A stretch of DNA of 20,612 nt from Lachnoclostridium sp. UBA3320. GTDB taxonomy: Bacteria; Bacillota; Clostridia; Lachnospirales; Lachnospiraceae. The notes below the pieces were generated by a model, which searched no databases, had not been told where the DNA came from, and worked only from the letters and a program-made list of their open reading frames with translations. Position 1 is the stretch's first letter; each line of letters opens with the position of its first letter. Made by a program: the position numbers and the translations under genes. Below, in pieces: positions 1-7,680 of this stretch. The stretch lies in the NCBI GenBank assembly GCA_002361175.1, contig DESG01000006.1, forward strand, positions 1 through 20,612. The letters are read 5' to 3'.

Positions 1-128
1 ATCAAAAGAATTTGCTCACTGCAAACCTCCTCTCCATTTTCTCGCATCCTCTCTTCTGCCTTTGCCAGCAGCTTGTCCATCTGCCTCCTCTCCTCACCTG
101 TTAAAAAATCTCGCAAATCTGTACCCAC
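1..128 (-). CDS. Truncated hypothetical protein (N-terminal 42 residues in window)
   Basis: A short open frame leaves the window at its left edge. It begins with GTG at 128-126 and has a very strong ribosome binding site (AAAAGGAGG, core at 138-142) nine bases upstream, which is why I accept this start. The visible peptide begins MGTDLRDFLTGEERRQMDKLL and continues as a charged, Glu/Arg/Lys-rich, probably helical segment with one Cys near residue 36. I do not recognise the family. The spaced-repeat array at 235-532 lies just upstream and could be its control region. Its orientation matches the transposition operon, so it could be cargo of that element or a flanking gene. The frame and ribosome binding site are seen directly; function is unknown. 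Confidence 0.6.
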   Translation of the reverse strand, partial: MGTDLRDFLTGEERRQMDKLLAKAEERMRENGEEVCSEQILL

Positions 129-234
129 TTTTGAAAACCTCCTTTTCTTTTTTTCCGACAGTTTTTTCTCTTTCGGTAAAACCATAATAACATGGGATAC
201 ATAAGCTAAAAATCTGCGAAAATGAGTTAAAAAA

Positions 235-532
235 CATCAGATAAAGCTGAAACATTCAAGATATTGAATTTTAAAATTAGTCATCACCTATACCTGAAAA
301 ACAAATCACATTTCTTTCCAAATTATACATCAGGTATAGATGAAACTTACATATTCTTCCAGATTAAAAATAGTCATCACATATAGTTGAAAACTAAATG
401 ATACATTGTCCAAAGAATGTGCATCATCTATAGATGATACCAACACTACGAATAAAAATTGAAATGACATCAGCTATAACTGAAACAAAGTCATTACAGA
501 AATGCCAAACAAACATCTACTATAGATGAAGC
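235..532. repeat. Array of seven ~19-bp degenerate repeats with 46-47 bp period
   Basis: Seven copies of a motif with consensus CATCA-N2-TATA-N2-TGAAAC start at 235, 282, 328, 375, 422, 468 and 514, so the period is 47, 46, 47, 47, 46, 46. The intervening 25-28 bp are AT-rich and unlike each other. The outer parts (CATCA and TGAAAC) and the central TATA are conserved while the two dinucleotides vary. The fifth copy contains a perfect 16-bp palindrome (ATCATCTATAGATGAT); the others are imperfect dyads. A weak eighth unit may lie near 191-211, and an inverted partial copy (TATACCTGATG) is at 833-843. The arrangement resembles a CRISPR array in period but the repeats are too short and too variable. 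Alternatives are operators for the gene at 1-128, recombinase or transposase binding sites, or a transcribed tandem RNA. Confidence 0.8.
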
Positions 533-870
533 CTATTGTGATACCAATTCCTTGCAACAAGTTATTTTCAGCAAATAAGCACCATCTTTCTTGTATTTTT
601 CATTCAAAATCAGCAGTCTAGTATCCTTAAACCTCATCCAACAACTGAATCTTCATCATAACTCCAAGCATATACATCATTTTCTATCTAATTTTATCCT
701 TTTTGCAGAGTGCAAAAAATATTAACAAAGAGATTTTCCATACAAAAAAGTTAAAAGCACAGGGGCAAAACTAAAGAATCCCTTTAATTTAATAAAAATC
801 CTCATAAAAAAAATTAGTTACGAGTCTGTTATTATACCTGATGTATATATCTCATATTCCGTTCTGATTT
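533..870. other. AT-rich stretch without recognised gene
   Basis: No convincing open frame with a ribosome binding site is visible on either strand. The only item noticed is the inverted partial copy of the array motif at 833-843. Confidence 0.5.
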
Positions 871-900
871 AAAATGTGTAGAACTTATTACACATTTTTT
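871..900 (+). terminator. Terminator-like hairpin between repeat array and large RNA
   Basis: AAAATGTGTA (871-880) pairs perfectly with TACACATTTT (889-898) around an 8-base loop, and six T residues end at 900. Because the stem starts with A residues it could also act on the minus strand. No gene on the plus strand ends before it, so if it functions it would end a noncoding transcript coming from the array side, or insulate the RNA that follows. Confidence 0.5.
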
Positions 901-917
901 AGAAGCTATATTAATAT

Positions 918-944
918 TTGTCAATCTGCTGGTTATTTTATATT
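918..944 (+). promoter_or_regulatory. Weak candidate promoter for the large RNA
   Basis: TTGTCA at 918-923 and TATATT at 939-944 are separated by 15 bases, slightly short of the preferred 17. It is the best sigma-70-like pair I found ahead of the structured region, but the sequence is so AT-rich that chance matches are common. Confidence 0.25.
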
Positions 945-1027
945 TTTTTTAGATTTATTTTAGAATTATTTTCTATTTTTTCGTTCCACACATATAAAAA
1001 ACATTCATTTTATCTATGAAAAATTTA

Positions 1028-1588
1028 TTCCCATCAAGTGGGGATGCGAAAGCAATAACACTTGATGTTGCCCCAGTACACAACTAGGGGAGGGTATATG
1101 CTGGTACTTACTATATCAGCATATATACACAGTTGACGATACTGTATAAATATGGTGGTCTGGTGCAGCCCAATCAGAGAATGCACTCGGTTTTACATAT
1201 CTGCTGGTTCTGCATATGTAAATGACGACAGGGGTTGGAAGTGGAAGAAAGACCTCAATAAGCCTAACCCAGCATTAATATATGCTGGTACACTGGTTAA
1301 AACTATCCCATGGTGGAAACAGTTTGCATCAATGGTAATGCGGTGCAAGGGGACACACAGATTTGGGGAAACCCATTCGCAGGTTGGGCTGTTAGTGCCT
1401 GCAGAAAGTGTGTTGTGCATTATCTTGCTTTTCAGATAAAGCACAAAGTGCAGAACAACGATACGGATACCTACAACCTATACGGACATCGTTGCAGCAG
1501 CTTCCCTGTCGATTTCGACAGGGGAAGTCTGCCCCGAGCCATTTCCCCTCCCTGCCAGACAGTCATTAAACCCTCCTGTCTGGTTTTG
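1028..1588 (+). ncRNA. Large structured noncoding RNA candidate (~560 nt, ROOL/GOLLD-like in character)
   Basis: This block has higher GC than its surroundings and is packed with potential hairpins: 1033-1040 with 1059-1066 (8 bp, enclosing TGC-GAAA-GCA at 1045-1054); 1095-1103 with 1117-1125 (9 bp); 1192-1200 with 1214-1222 (9 bp); 1269-1275 with 1282-1288; TGGG-GAAA-CCCA at 1364-1375; 1413-1418 with 1441-1446 stacked on 1420-1425 with 1434-1439; 1456-1462 with 1488-1494; and a 12-bp stem with one bulge at 1501-1512/1515-1527. A possible pseudoknot pairs 1067-1070 with 1081-1084 and 1071-1074 with 1087-1090. GAAA tetraloops occur on this strand only, which sets the orientation. It ends in a terminator. 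Length and ornateness recall ROOL and GOLLD RNAs, often found near mobile elements; I could not match it to either. No group II intron domain V or group I core was found. Confidence 0.72.
1555..1587 (+). terminator. Rho-independent terminator of the large RNA
   Basis: CCAGACAG (1555-1562) pairs with CTGTCTGG (1576-1583) around a 13-base loop, followed directly by TTTT. It defines the probable 3' end of the structured RNA. Confidence 0.6.
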
Positions 1589-1590
1589 AC

Positions 1591-2230
1591 TAATACATAA
1601 CCAGTTTCTAATTACAAATACATTTACTGTCCTACAGCTCATCTGATCCAGCTTCAAACATCACTGCTGCTGTTACCTCTTACAAAATACATCAATCTGT
1701 AACCTGTCTTTCTAATTCCCCAAAATTATTACTTCTGTTGGTTATCATAATCTACACCCATTATTTTGAAACTACCAATTACAAGCTTGAATTCATTGCA
1801 TCCACCTTGGCAAGTTCTATACATTATAAATCAAAATAAGTTCCAGATTATAATAACTTTGCCAGGTGCATTTACAATAATCAGAAAAACCATAGTCAAT
1901 ACATTCTTAATTACCAAAATAATCAATTATCCTTTTTAAACATATTTAATATACAGGAACAGCATCTCTGCATACATAGCATGATAATCTCAAATAAAAC
2001 AAGCACTTACTGTTAGTAACAGAATTTGTACTTTCAAAATTCCAATCAATATCCAGTCATTTGAAAACTATAAATTCTGATTCAGTAGGTGCTATAGGAA
2101 ATTTTAATGTATTTATTACCAATACATAATACATTGATAAATATAATTAAAGGCTTGTTAAAAAGACAGGTTTTTTCTTATTCCAACAGCCAATAAACTC
2201 TTTCTGTATATCTTCAATGAGTTTACAGCA
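1591..2230. other. AT-rich stretch, nothing recognised
   Basis: About 640 bases between the end of the RNA and the terminator of the transposon-associated genes. I see no frame with a ribosome binding site, no repeat family and no strong hairpin on either strand. Confidence 0.5.
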
Positions 2231-2231
2231 T

Positions 2232-2277
2232 AGAAAAACCCTGACAAAACAGTTTCTGTTTCAGCCTTGCCAGGGTT
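2232..2277 (-). terminator. Rho-independent terminator downstream of tns operon and 146-aa gene
   Basis: On the minus strand AACCCTGGCAA (2277-2267) pairs with TTGTCAGGGTT (2247-2237), 11 bp with one mismatch. An inner AAACAG/CTGTTT stem extends it, and a run of T follows. It lies just after the stop of the 146-residue gene and probably ends the whole minus-strand unit. Confidence 0.75.
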
Positions 2278-2300
2278 AATTCCTATATATCTACTAATTG

Positions 2301-2741
2301 TTACCACTGTTTGATATCAACATATCTACATTTCCTTATGTCTCTAATACTAATTCCTTTTCTTAAATCCAAAATACTGAGATCATATCCATAATATCTT
2401 GCAAATGCACCAATATAGTTAAATAACTGTTCTACATACTCCTCATATCCATAATAACTAAAATGCCTGTCTACATGTACAAGATTCTCATTTTTAAAAA
2501 TTGATATTGATATACCAGCTACAAAGGTTAAACTTTTGCATTCTTTCAATTCATCATAATCCATTGGTATATAAAAGTTCTTCCCGATATGTTCATATAA
2601 CAGTAATACACCTTCTGTCTCTAACCTGTCATATATACAAATATTTTCATCAATATCTAGTGAACACTTATCAAGCCTGTCCTTCCTCCTGGTAGTATCA
2701 ATTGGTAATCCACATCCTGTTGTAATAGTATCAGTTGTCAT
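2301..2741 (-). CDS. Hypothetical 146-residue protein downstream of tniQ
   Basis: The frame starts at ATG 2741 with an AAAGGAAGG ribosome binding site about nine bases upstream and ends shortly before a strong terminator, so it is very likely a real gene. The product is soluble, acidic in its middle and rich in Tyr, Asp and Ile. It has an N-terminal stretch with two Cys (CGL near residue 10, CSL near 26) and ends in a basic tail (RKCRYVDIKQW). There is no signal peptide or membrane segment. I do not recognise the family. It is separated from tniQ by 176 bp, so it may be an accessory transposition protein in the position of tnsE, or the first cargo gene; neither can be shown from sequence alone. 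Confidence 0.65.
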   Translation of the reverse strand: MTTDTITTGCGLPIDTTRRKDRLDKCSLDIDENICIYDRLETEGVLLLYEHIGKNFYIPMDYDELKECKSLTFVAGISISIFKNENLVHVDRHFSYYGYEEYVEQLFNYIGAFARYYGYDLSILDLRKGISIRDIRKCRYVDIKQW

Positions 2742-2917
2742 TTGAAGACACCTTCCTTTCCAAATTAAGCATATTTTATTCCTACATCTAAATTTTATCA
2801 GATACTAATTCAAATCATTTTTTGCAAAAATAGAATTATTTCATTACTCATATCTGATCTAAACCACCAAAAAATACCATGCCTGTGATTCAGGAATATC
2901 CACAACATTTGTATTTT

Positions 2918-4264
2918 TTACAAATTCAACAATGACTTGATTGCATCTGCAGTACTTTTGTCTGCATATTGTTCTAAAAATGGTGTAATTACATCAGCAT
3001 TCTTTTTCTTGACTCCCAATAGTTCTCGTATATTACACCAAAAAACAGGCTTGTCTCTATTTTCATTCTTGAGTTTCTGATATGCCCATACAAGCTTCCT
3101 TGCCCAGTTTTGAGCATAAGTTTCTTTATATCTGCTAAGTATTTCACGGCACTTGGGCATATTTCCCAATCTGTGGTTTGGTATTCCTGCAAACTTGTAT
3201 ATCAGTCTTTCAGACACTCTCTCTGGTCTACCTGTATCGCTGATATTTCCATGATAAATATCACAGGCAACCTTCTCTAATATTGGTGCCATCTCTTCAT
3301 CATACTGGTTCCAGTCCTCTGGTGTTTCTTCTTTTGAACCTCTGTTACCTTCTCTCTTTAAAATCAGTTCTTCTGGTAAAGAGGGATGTAACAGATTATC
3401 AATAGAAATCCCCAGGTAGAATGCTATTTGACACACTACAGAGAAATCAGACCTATTTCCTAATAATGTCCTCTGTATCTGGTACATACTGGCAACCTCA
3501 TTCAAACTAATCTCCCTATAATATCTTTGCATATCATCAGCAAGTGTTTGGGTATTTCTTGTCTTTCCTGTAGAAGACATATATTTTGTTCCTTCCATCC
3601 CATAAAAAAGTATTGTGCCGATTGATATGTCATTTTCCAAATCCATAGGTGCTTCAATAACCTGCTCCATATAGGATGCAAATTTTAATTTAAGAGAATT
3701 TGCAATATATACAGCTTCCTCTTCCTTTATAACAGTTTCAGCAGGATTCAAAGTGAATGTCTGGCTACTTGTTGCTGTTATCTTTGAATTTATTAGTTTA
3801 CATCTATGTTTGATACATAAATCCATATTCCTTATCTGGTGCTTCCTGTGCCAGTACGCTTCACCATACTGTTCCCTGTCTTCTGATGCACATACAGGAC
3901 AATACTTTAAATATTTATCTCCTTCACCCCTTGGTAATATTGTAAACAGTAGATGTGCATCACAAAAATCATGTCCTAAACGATACAAAGCATCCTTCTT
4001 CTTTGGACATTCTATAAATCGTGCATACTGTGGAAACATGGTATGTTCCAGAATCAGTTCATCTATTGGGTATATGCTTTTGATTACTTGTTCCATTTCT
4101 GGGTTTAAATGTCCTAAAAATTCCTTGCTGGGATTGTTATGCCTGTTATATAATATATCTTCTAAAGCCATTCTGTTATTCGGATACCCTGAATGCACAT
4201 AATATCTGCAAAACCAACTATAAATAAGCTCATCTGGGTAAATAACTGGCATAAACCCAGTCAT
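2918..4264 (-). CDS. tniQ: TniQ/TnsD-family target-selection protein of Tn7-like transposon
   Basis: A 448-residue protein whose N-terminal half has the TniQ/TnsD signature: a PDEL.YSWFCRY opening, FPQYARF near 77-83, and a zinc-binding set formed by CPVC (C122, C125) and C150/H153 in the pattern CPVC...W.RKHQ...LCIKH. The C-terminal half probably binds DNA. TnsD proteins recognise an attachment sequence and recruit TnsC and the transposase; in Tn7 the site is the end of glmS. The length is closer to Tn7 TnsD (about 500) than to the short TniQ of CRISPR-guided elements, so site-specific targeting is more likely than RNA-guided targeting. The start codon overlaps the tnsC stop by four bases (ATGA), with GGAGGTG upstream, showing translational coupling. 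It could equally be named tnsD. Confidence 0.9.
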   Translation of the reverse strand: MTGFMPVIYPDELIYSWFCRYYVHSGYPNNRMALEDILYNRHNNPSKEFLGHLNPEMEQVIKSIYPIDELILEHTMFPQYARFIECPKKKDALYRLGHDFCDAHLLFTILPRGEGDKYLKYCPVCASEDREQYGEAYWHRKHQIRNMDLCIKHRCKLINSKITATSSQTFTLNPAETVIKEEEAVYIANSLKLKFASYMEQVIEAPMDLENDISIGTILFYGMEGTKYMSSTGKTRNTQTLADDMQRYYREISLNEVASMYQIQRTLLGNRSDFSVVCQIAFYLGISIDNLLHPSLPEELILKREGNRGSKEETPEDWNQYDEEMAPILEKVACDIYHGNISDTGRPERVSERLIYKFAGIPNHRLGNMPKCREILSRYKETYAQNWARKLVWAYQKLKNENRDKPVFWCNIRELLGVKKKNADVITPFLEQYADKSTADAIKSLLNL

Positions 4265-5484
4265 ACAGCCACCTCCATGACTGGTATATGCCTGTCCAGT
4301 ACTTCAATGATATCCTCTCCCTGTTTCTTTGCAGATACAATCAGTGACTCAATATCAACCTGCACTGCATCTGCTGGAATTGTCTTTTCCATGGATCTGT
4401 CAGGCTGTTTTGACTGTGCTGCATACTTTTTATCCATTTTTATATTTGGTGAAATATAGGGATGCAGCATCTTCATTCTTTTTTCATATGCAGCATTAAG
4501 GACAGCCATGTCCAGTTTCTCTCTGCCATTAAGAATAGAAATTTCCTGTGCACTGTAGATAAGTGCTGTGACAGTGCCTGGGATTGCCCCACTATGTTCA
4601 TACAGCCATTCTATGATTCCATCTGTAAGTTCTGTCTTATTCTTTGTATACTGATAAGAAAACACTGTCTGGCAGAATTCCTTAAAATGCACATCATACA
4701 TCATTGGGCCATACTGCAGCCCTGCCATCCTCCTCGCCATCTGTGGGTTCTGTTCAAAAAATGGCACACATTCTGGAGTGCCACACATTAATACACAGAT
4801 ATTTGATGAATTTATTAACTGCAGTATCATCCTGTACAGCTGGGTTCCACTTTTATTTTCAATTATCATCTGTATTTCATCAATAATGAGAACCCCTATA
4901 TGGATATTAGCCAGATTGCAGACCATCTGCATGACCTGTTCTGCATTGATTGACCTTTTTAATGATTTCTGGTAATAGTCTGTGCCAAGGCACTCATCCA
5001 GCTTTGCAAGTATCTGTGAACACAGGCTTCTGAAACTGCAGTTAAAGGGACAGCTTACCTCAAGTACAGGAACCAGTTTCCGATAAGGCAGGTTTGTTTC
5101 AATGGTCCCTCCACAAAGACTTGATGCAGCCTGTAAACAGCTTGTCTTGCCAATCCCTGATACACCTATGCAGGTTGCTGATGTCATTCCTGTTGCTACC
5201 CCTTTATACTCATTTCCTCTTTTTGCAGAATTCAGCAGCCTTACTGATTCAGCAGTTCCTTTTCTTTGCATTGATACAGAAACCATGGAATATAATTTAT
5301 GGTAAATCTCATATGCCATATCATTTGGTATGAATATTCTGTAGATATCAGGCAGTTTTAAAAGCCTTGCCCCTGCATCCAGTTCTCGGATAGCCTCATC
5401 ATATTCTGGAAGGGCTTCCAGTTTTTCTTTAAGTTCTTCCCCAAACAACATCTTTGGTAACATTGCTGAAAAATCAGTTGTCAT
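4261..5484 (-). CDS. tnsC: TnsC-like AAA+ ATPase, transposition regulator
   Basis: A 407-residue ATPase of the TnsC/TniB family. In Tn7-like elements TnsC polymerises on DNA with ATP, is loaded by TnsD/TniQ at the target, and activates the TnsA/TnsB transposase. The Walker A motif GVSGIGKT is at about 107-114 and Walker B, GVLIIDEIQ, has the DE at about 202-203. A sensor-like MCGTPE follows. I place the start at the ATG of MTTDFSAML (5484) rather than the upstream ATG at 5505, because the AAAGGAGG ribosome binding site lies nine bases before 5484 and the earlier ATG sits on top of it. The gene overlaps tnsB by 11 bases and tniQ by four. Confidence 0.92.
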   Translation of the reverse strand: MTTDFSAMLPKMLFGEELKEKLEALPEYDEAIRELDAGARLLKLPDIYRIFIPNDMAYEIYHKLYSMVSVSMQRKGTAESVRLLNSAKRGNEYKGVATGMTSATCIGVSGIGKTSCLQAASSLCGGTIETNLPYRKLVPVLEVSCPFNCSFRSLCSQILAKLDECLGTDYYQKSLKRSINAEQVMQMVCNLANIHIGVLIIDEIQMIIENKSGTQLYRMILQLINSSNICVLMCGTPECVPFFEQNPQMARRMAGLQYGPMMYDVHFKEFCQTVFSYQYTKNKTELTDGIIEWLYEHSGAIPGTVTALIYSAQEISILNGREKLDMAVLNAAYEKRMKMLHPYISPNIKMDKKYAAQSKQPDRSMEKTIPADAVQVDIESLIVSAKKQGEDIIEVLDRHIPVMEVAV

Positions 5485-7330
5485 GTAATCCTGCCTCCTT
5501 TGCATAATTAATATATCTCCTCTTCCTTTCTTCTTCCCTTGTTTCCCTCATGTTTTTCACATCAGGGCTTGTTTCTGTTGTTGCATTGTGTTTGATGGCT
5601 TGGATATGTGTTGCTAAATCTATCTCAGACTGGATGCTTTGCTGCTGTTCCCTGTTAATAATCTCTTTCTGTCTTTCTTTCATATCCAGCACAGCTTCTA
5701 TATCCTTTCCTTGGTATCTTGACTCAATTAAATCAAACCTTGTGTATTCCCCATCTTCATACATCCATACACATGATACATCAGTCCTGTCATATGCTAC
5801 TGTAACTTTTCCACCTTTTAAGCACCTTTCAAAGAAACCTTCAGTGAAATACCTGAGACCATTTATTTTTAATCCAAATCTTGAGAAACTGCCATCTGTC
5901 CTTGGCAGAAGAGTAAGTATAATCTGTTCTTTTGTAACATCATGCAGCACATTGCATCCCCTTAAATGTTCCATTCCATATTTCCATATTGAGTTGCTGT
6001 ATGGCTTTATTTCCAGTTCCAGCATCTCCTCTGTAAATGGAAAATTCTTGATAACATGTTTACTATTATAGTGGATGATACATCGGAGCAGGATTGTTTC
6101 AAACTCCTTCAAAGTAAGACAGCTTTTCTCTTTGTAATTTCCAAAGTAAGAACCTCTTTGTAAATATTCCTCAGCAACTACACCTGCACCTTTCAGATAT
6201 GGTTTGAAGAAATTTTGTATAACATCAAAGAACTTCTCTACAACTCCTTTTGCATCAGCCCTGTATGCTTCCAGATTGATAATCTTCACACCAAGCTCTG
6301 CTATCTGTCCATAGGTATTGCCTGCATAATCACTTCCCCTGTCAGTAACAATGCAGCCTGGCAGTCCACAAGGCCATTCCTCTTCTGTAATTTCAATTCC
6401 AAACCTGTGACAATGTTCTTTCTTATTAGTAACAACATTTATCATCAGTGACTGTAAACTGTATTCACCACCTTCCCATCCAAGGCTGTATCCAAGACAC
6501 AGATAGGAATATCCATCAAGTAATGCAGTCATTACTGGCCTTCCCACAACCTTGGTTCTGTCATCCGATACAATATATAAATCTACAATAGTACTGTCTG
6601 CCATGCCAACTCCTGGTGCTACTGCAAATGCCTGTACATTATCTCCAATCAGCACCCTATGGTTTCGCATAAAACCTGTTTTACCCTCTCTTGCAATGTA
6701 ATAACTCATATATTTTTTATTCTTTGCATACCAGTATCGAAATTGGTTGAAAGATGGATATTCTTCTTCCAGTATTCCTTCAGCATTTGTATATTTTTCT
6801 TTCAGCATCAGCTTATATGCTGTATTTAGGCTGTTTTTCTTTCTGCTGTAATAATATTTATTGATAGCCCATCTAATGTTTTTCTCATCATCTGAAAGAG
6901 TTTTCTCTTTGGCAGTCCTTTTCTTTGGAACAAGTGCATATACATTATTGAATATCAAATATGTTTGAAGATAACTCCTGACTGTCTGTTTTGTTATATG
7001 GTTCTGTTCTGCTGCCCTTCTAATTGCTTCAGTTCTTAACCTGTCATCTTCCAAAAAACTTAGGACAGGGGCAATAACAGCATATCTCCATAGAGCAGTT
7101 TTTCTCTCTTTTGCTTCCAGTTCTCCTTCATCTGCTAATCCAATTCCCCATAACTGTTGTACTTCTTCCTCTTGGCATGGCATATAACCAGAAAACATAG
7201 AAGCAGAAACCCACTGTGGCATGCCTTTCTTTTCTTTGTTACAGGAAATATACAATACTTCATCACCAGCAACAGCAAGTATCCTCACTATCTCAGTATC
7301 ATTATTCTTCAACAGTTGGTTTTTCTGCAT
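5474..7330 (-). CDS. tnsB: TnsB-like DDE transposase
   Basis: A 618-residue transposase of the TnsB/Mu/retroviral integrase family. It binds the transposon ends and joins their 3' ends to target DNA. The N-terminal 230 residues contain helix-turn-helix-like segments (for example AEQNHITKQTVRSYL). The catalytic core follows, with D in MADSTIVDLYIV (about 245), D in IVTDRGSDYAG (about 330) and E in GVVEKFFDVIQ (about 365), giving the DD(35)E spacing expected. The C-terminal tail is highly charged (REEERKRRYINYAKEAG), as in TnsB, where it contacts TnsC. The ATG at 7330 is preceded by GGAGG; a TTG directly before it is an alternative start. The gene overlaps the end of tnsA by 29 bases. Confidence 0.93.
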   Translation of the reverse strand: MQKNQLLKNNDTEIVRILAVAGDEVLYISCNKEKKGMPQWVSASMFSGYMPCQEEEVQQLWGIGLADEGELEAKERKTALWRYAVIAPVLSFLEDDRLRTEAIRRAAEQNHITKQTVRSYLQTYLIFNNVYALVPKKRTAKEKTLSDDEKNIRWAINKYYYSRKKNSLNTAYKLMLKEKYTNAEGILEEEYPSFNQFRYWYAKNKKYMSYYIAREGKTGFMRNHRVLIGDNVQAFAVAPGVGMADSTIVDLYIVSDDRTKVVGRPVMTALLDGYSYLCLGYSLGWEGGEYSLQSLMINVVTNKKEHCHRFGIEITEEEWPCGLPGCIVTDRGSDYAGNTYGQIAELGVKIINLEAYRADAKGVVEKFFDVIQNFFKPYLKGAGVVAEEYLQRGSYFGNYKEKSCLTLKEFETILLRCIIHYNSKHVIKNFPFTEEMLELEIKPYSNSIWKYGMEHLRGCNVLHDVTKEQIILTLLPRTDGSFSRFGLKINGLRYFTEGFFERCLKGGKVTVAYDRTDVSCVWMYEDGEYTRFDLIESRYQGKDIEAVLDMKERQKEIINREQQQSIQSEIDLATHIQAIKHNATTETSPDVKNMRETREEERKRRYINYAKEAGLHDN

Positions 7331-7661
7331 CAACCACTAACCTCCAATCCTCCTGCAATACACCATGTTTCATCCAATAATCCCTTGACATGTCAAGCAG
7401 TTTTCCAACTGATGGTCTTATCAATGTCTTTCTGTATGCACATTCATATACAATCAGATGCCCATCCTCTGCTGTAGCTACAACATCAGAAGTATAACCA
7501 AGACCTTTCAGAAGCACATTGCAACGAAACTCTTTAATTCCCTCATCTTCAACAAGAATGTCTGTTAGCTTTTTGTGCAAATCATCATAAGTAACACAAA
7601 TATCTGCACATTTCTCAACCATCCTCTTCTCAGCCCTGCCTTTATAATTTTTCTTCCTCAT
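7302..7661 (-). CDS. tnsA: Short TnsA-like endonuclease subunit with unusual active site
   Basis: A 119-residue protein in the tnsA position, directly upstream of and overlapping tnsB. TnsA cuts the 5' ends of the element so that it moves by cut-and-paste. The segment FRCNVLLKGLGYTSDVVATAEDGHLIVYECA matches the core of the PD-(D/E)xK nuclease fold of TnsA: D59, then E73 at the end of the next strand. The expected Lys two residues after E73 is Ala (ECAYRK); the nearest Lys is K78. The protein is less than half the size of Tn7 TnsA (273) and lacks the C-terminal TnsC-binding domain. I start at ATG 7661 because AAAGGAG precedes it; upstream codons run into the repeat cluster and would give an implausible repeated TFWGTFWE peptide. 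The family call is by context plus motif and is less certain than for its neighbours. Confidence 0.75.
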   Translation of the reverse strand: MRKKNYKGRAEKRMVEKCADICVTYDDLHKKLTDILVEDEGIKEFRCNVLLKGLGYTSDVVATAEDGHLIVYECAYRKTLIRPSVGKLLDMSRDYWMKHGVLQEDWRLVVDAEKPTVEE

Positions 7662-7680
7662 AAAAACTCCTTTCTGATTT

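Noticed and set aside
235..532. Conventional CRISPR array
   Set aside because: Repeats are only about 19 bp, differ at many positions, and no Cas gene is in the window.
235..532. TIGR-type tandem interspaced guide RNA array
   Set aside because: The dyad repeats with short spacers are suggestive, but there is no Nop-domain Tas gene here and no clear alternation of edge and loop repeats.
235..532. Left end of the Tn7-like transposon carrying TnsB sites
   Set aside because: The motif is not found near tnsA, whereas TnsB sites should be shared by both ends.
1028..1588. Group II or group I intron ribozyme
   Set aside because: I found no domain V hairpin, no GUGYG start and no group I core, and no intron-encoded protein.
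1152..1600. Overlapping reading frames of 83-96 codons across the structured region
   Set aside because: They lack ribosome binding sites, have no recognisable features, and coincide with dense hairpins that better explain the sequence.
2301..7661. CRISPR-guided transposon (type V-K or type I)
   Set aside because: No Cas12k, Cascade gene or CRISPR array is seen, and TniQ is long like site-specific TnsD.
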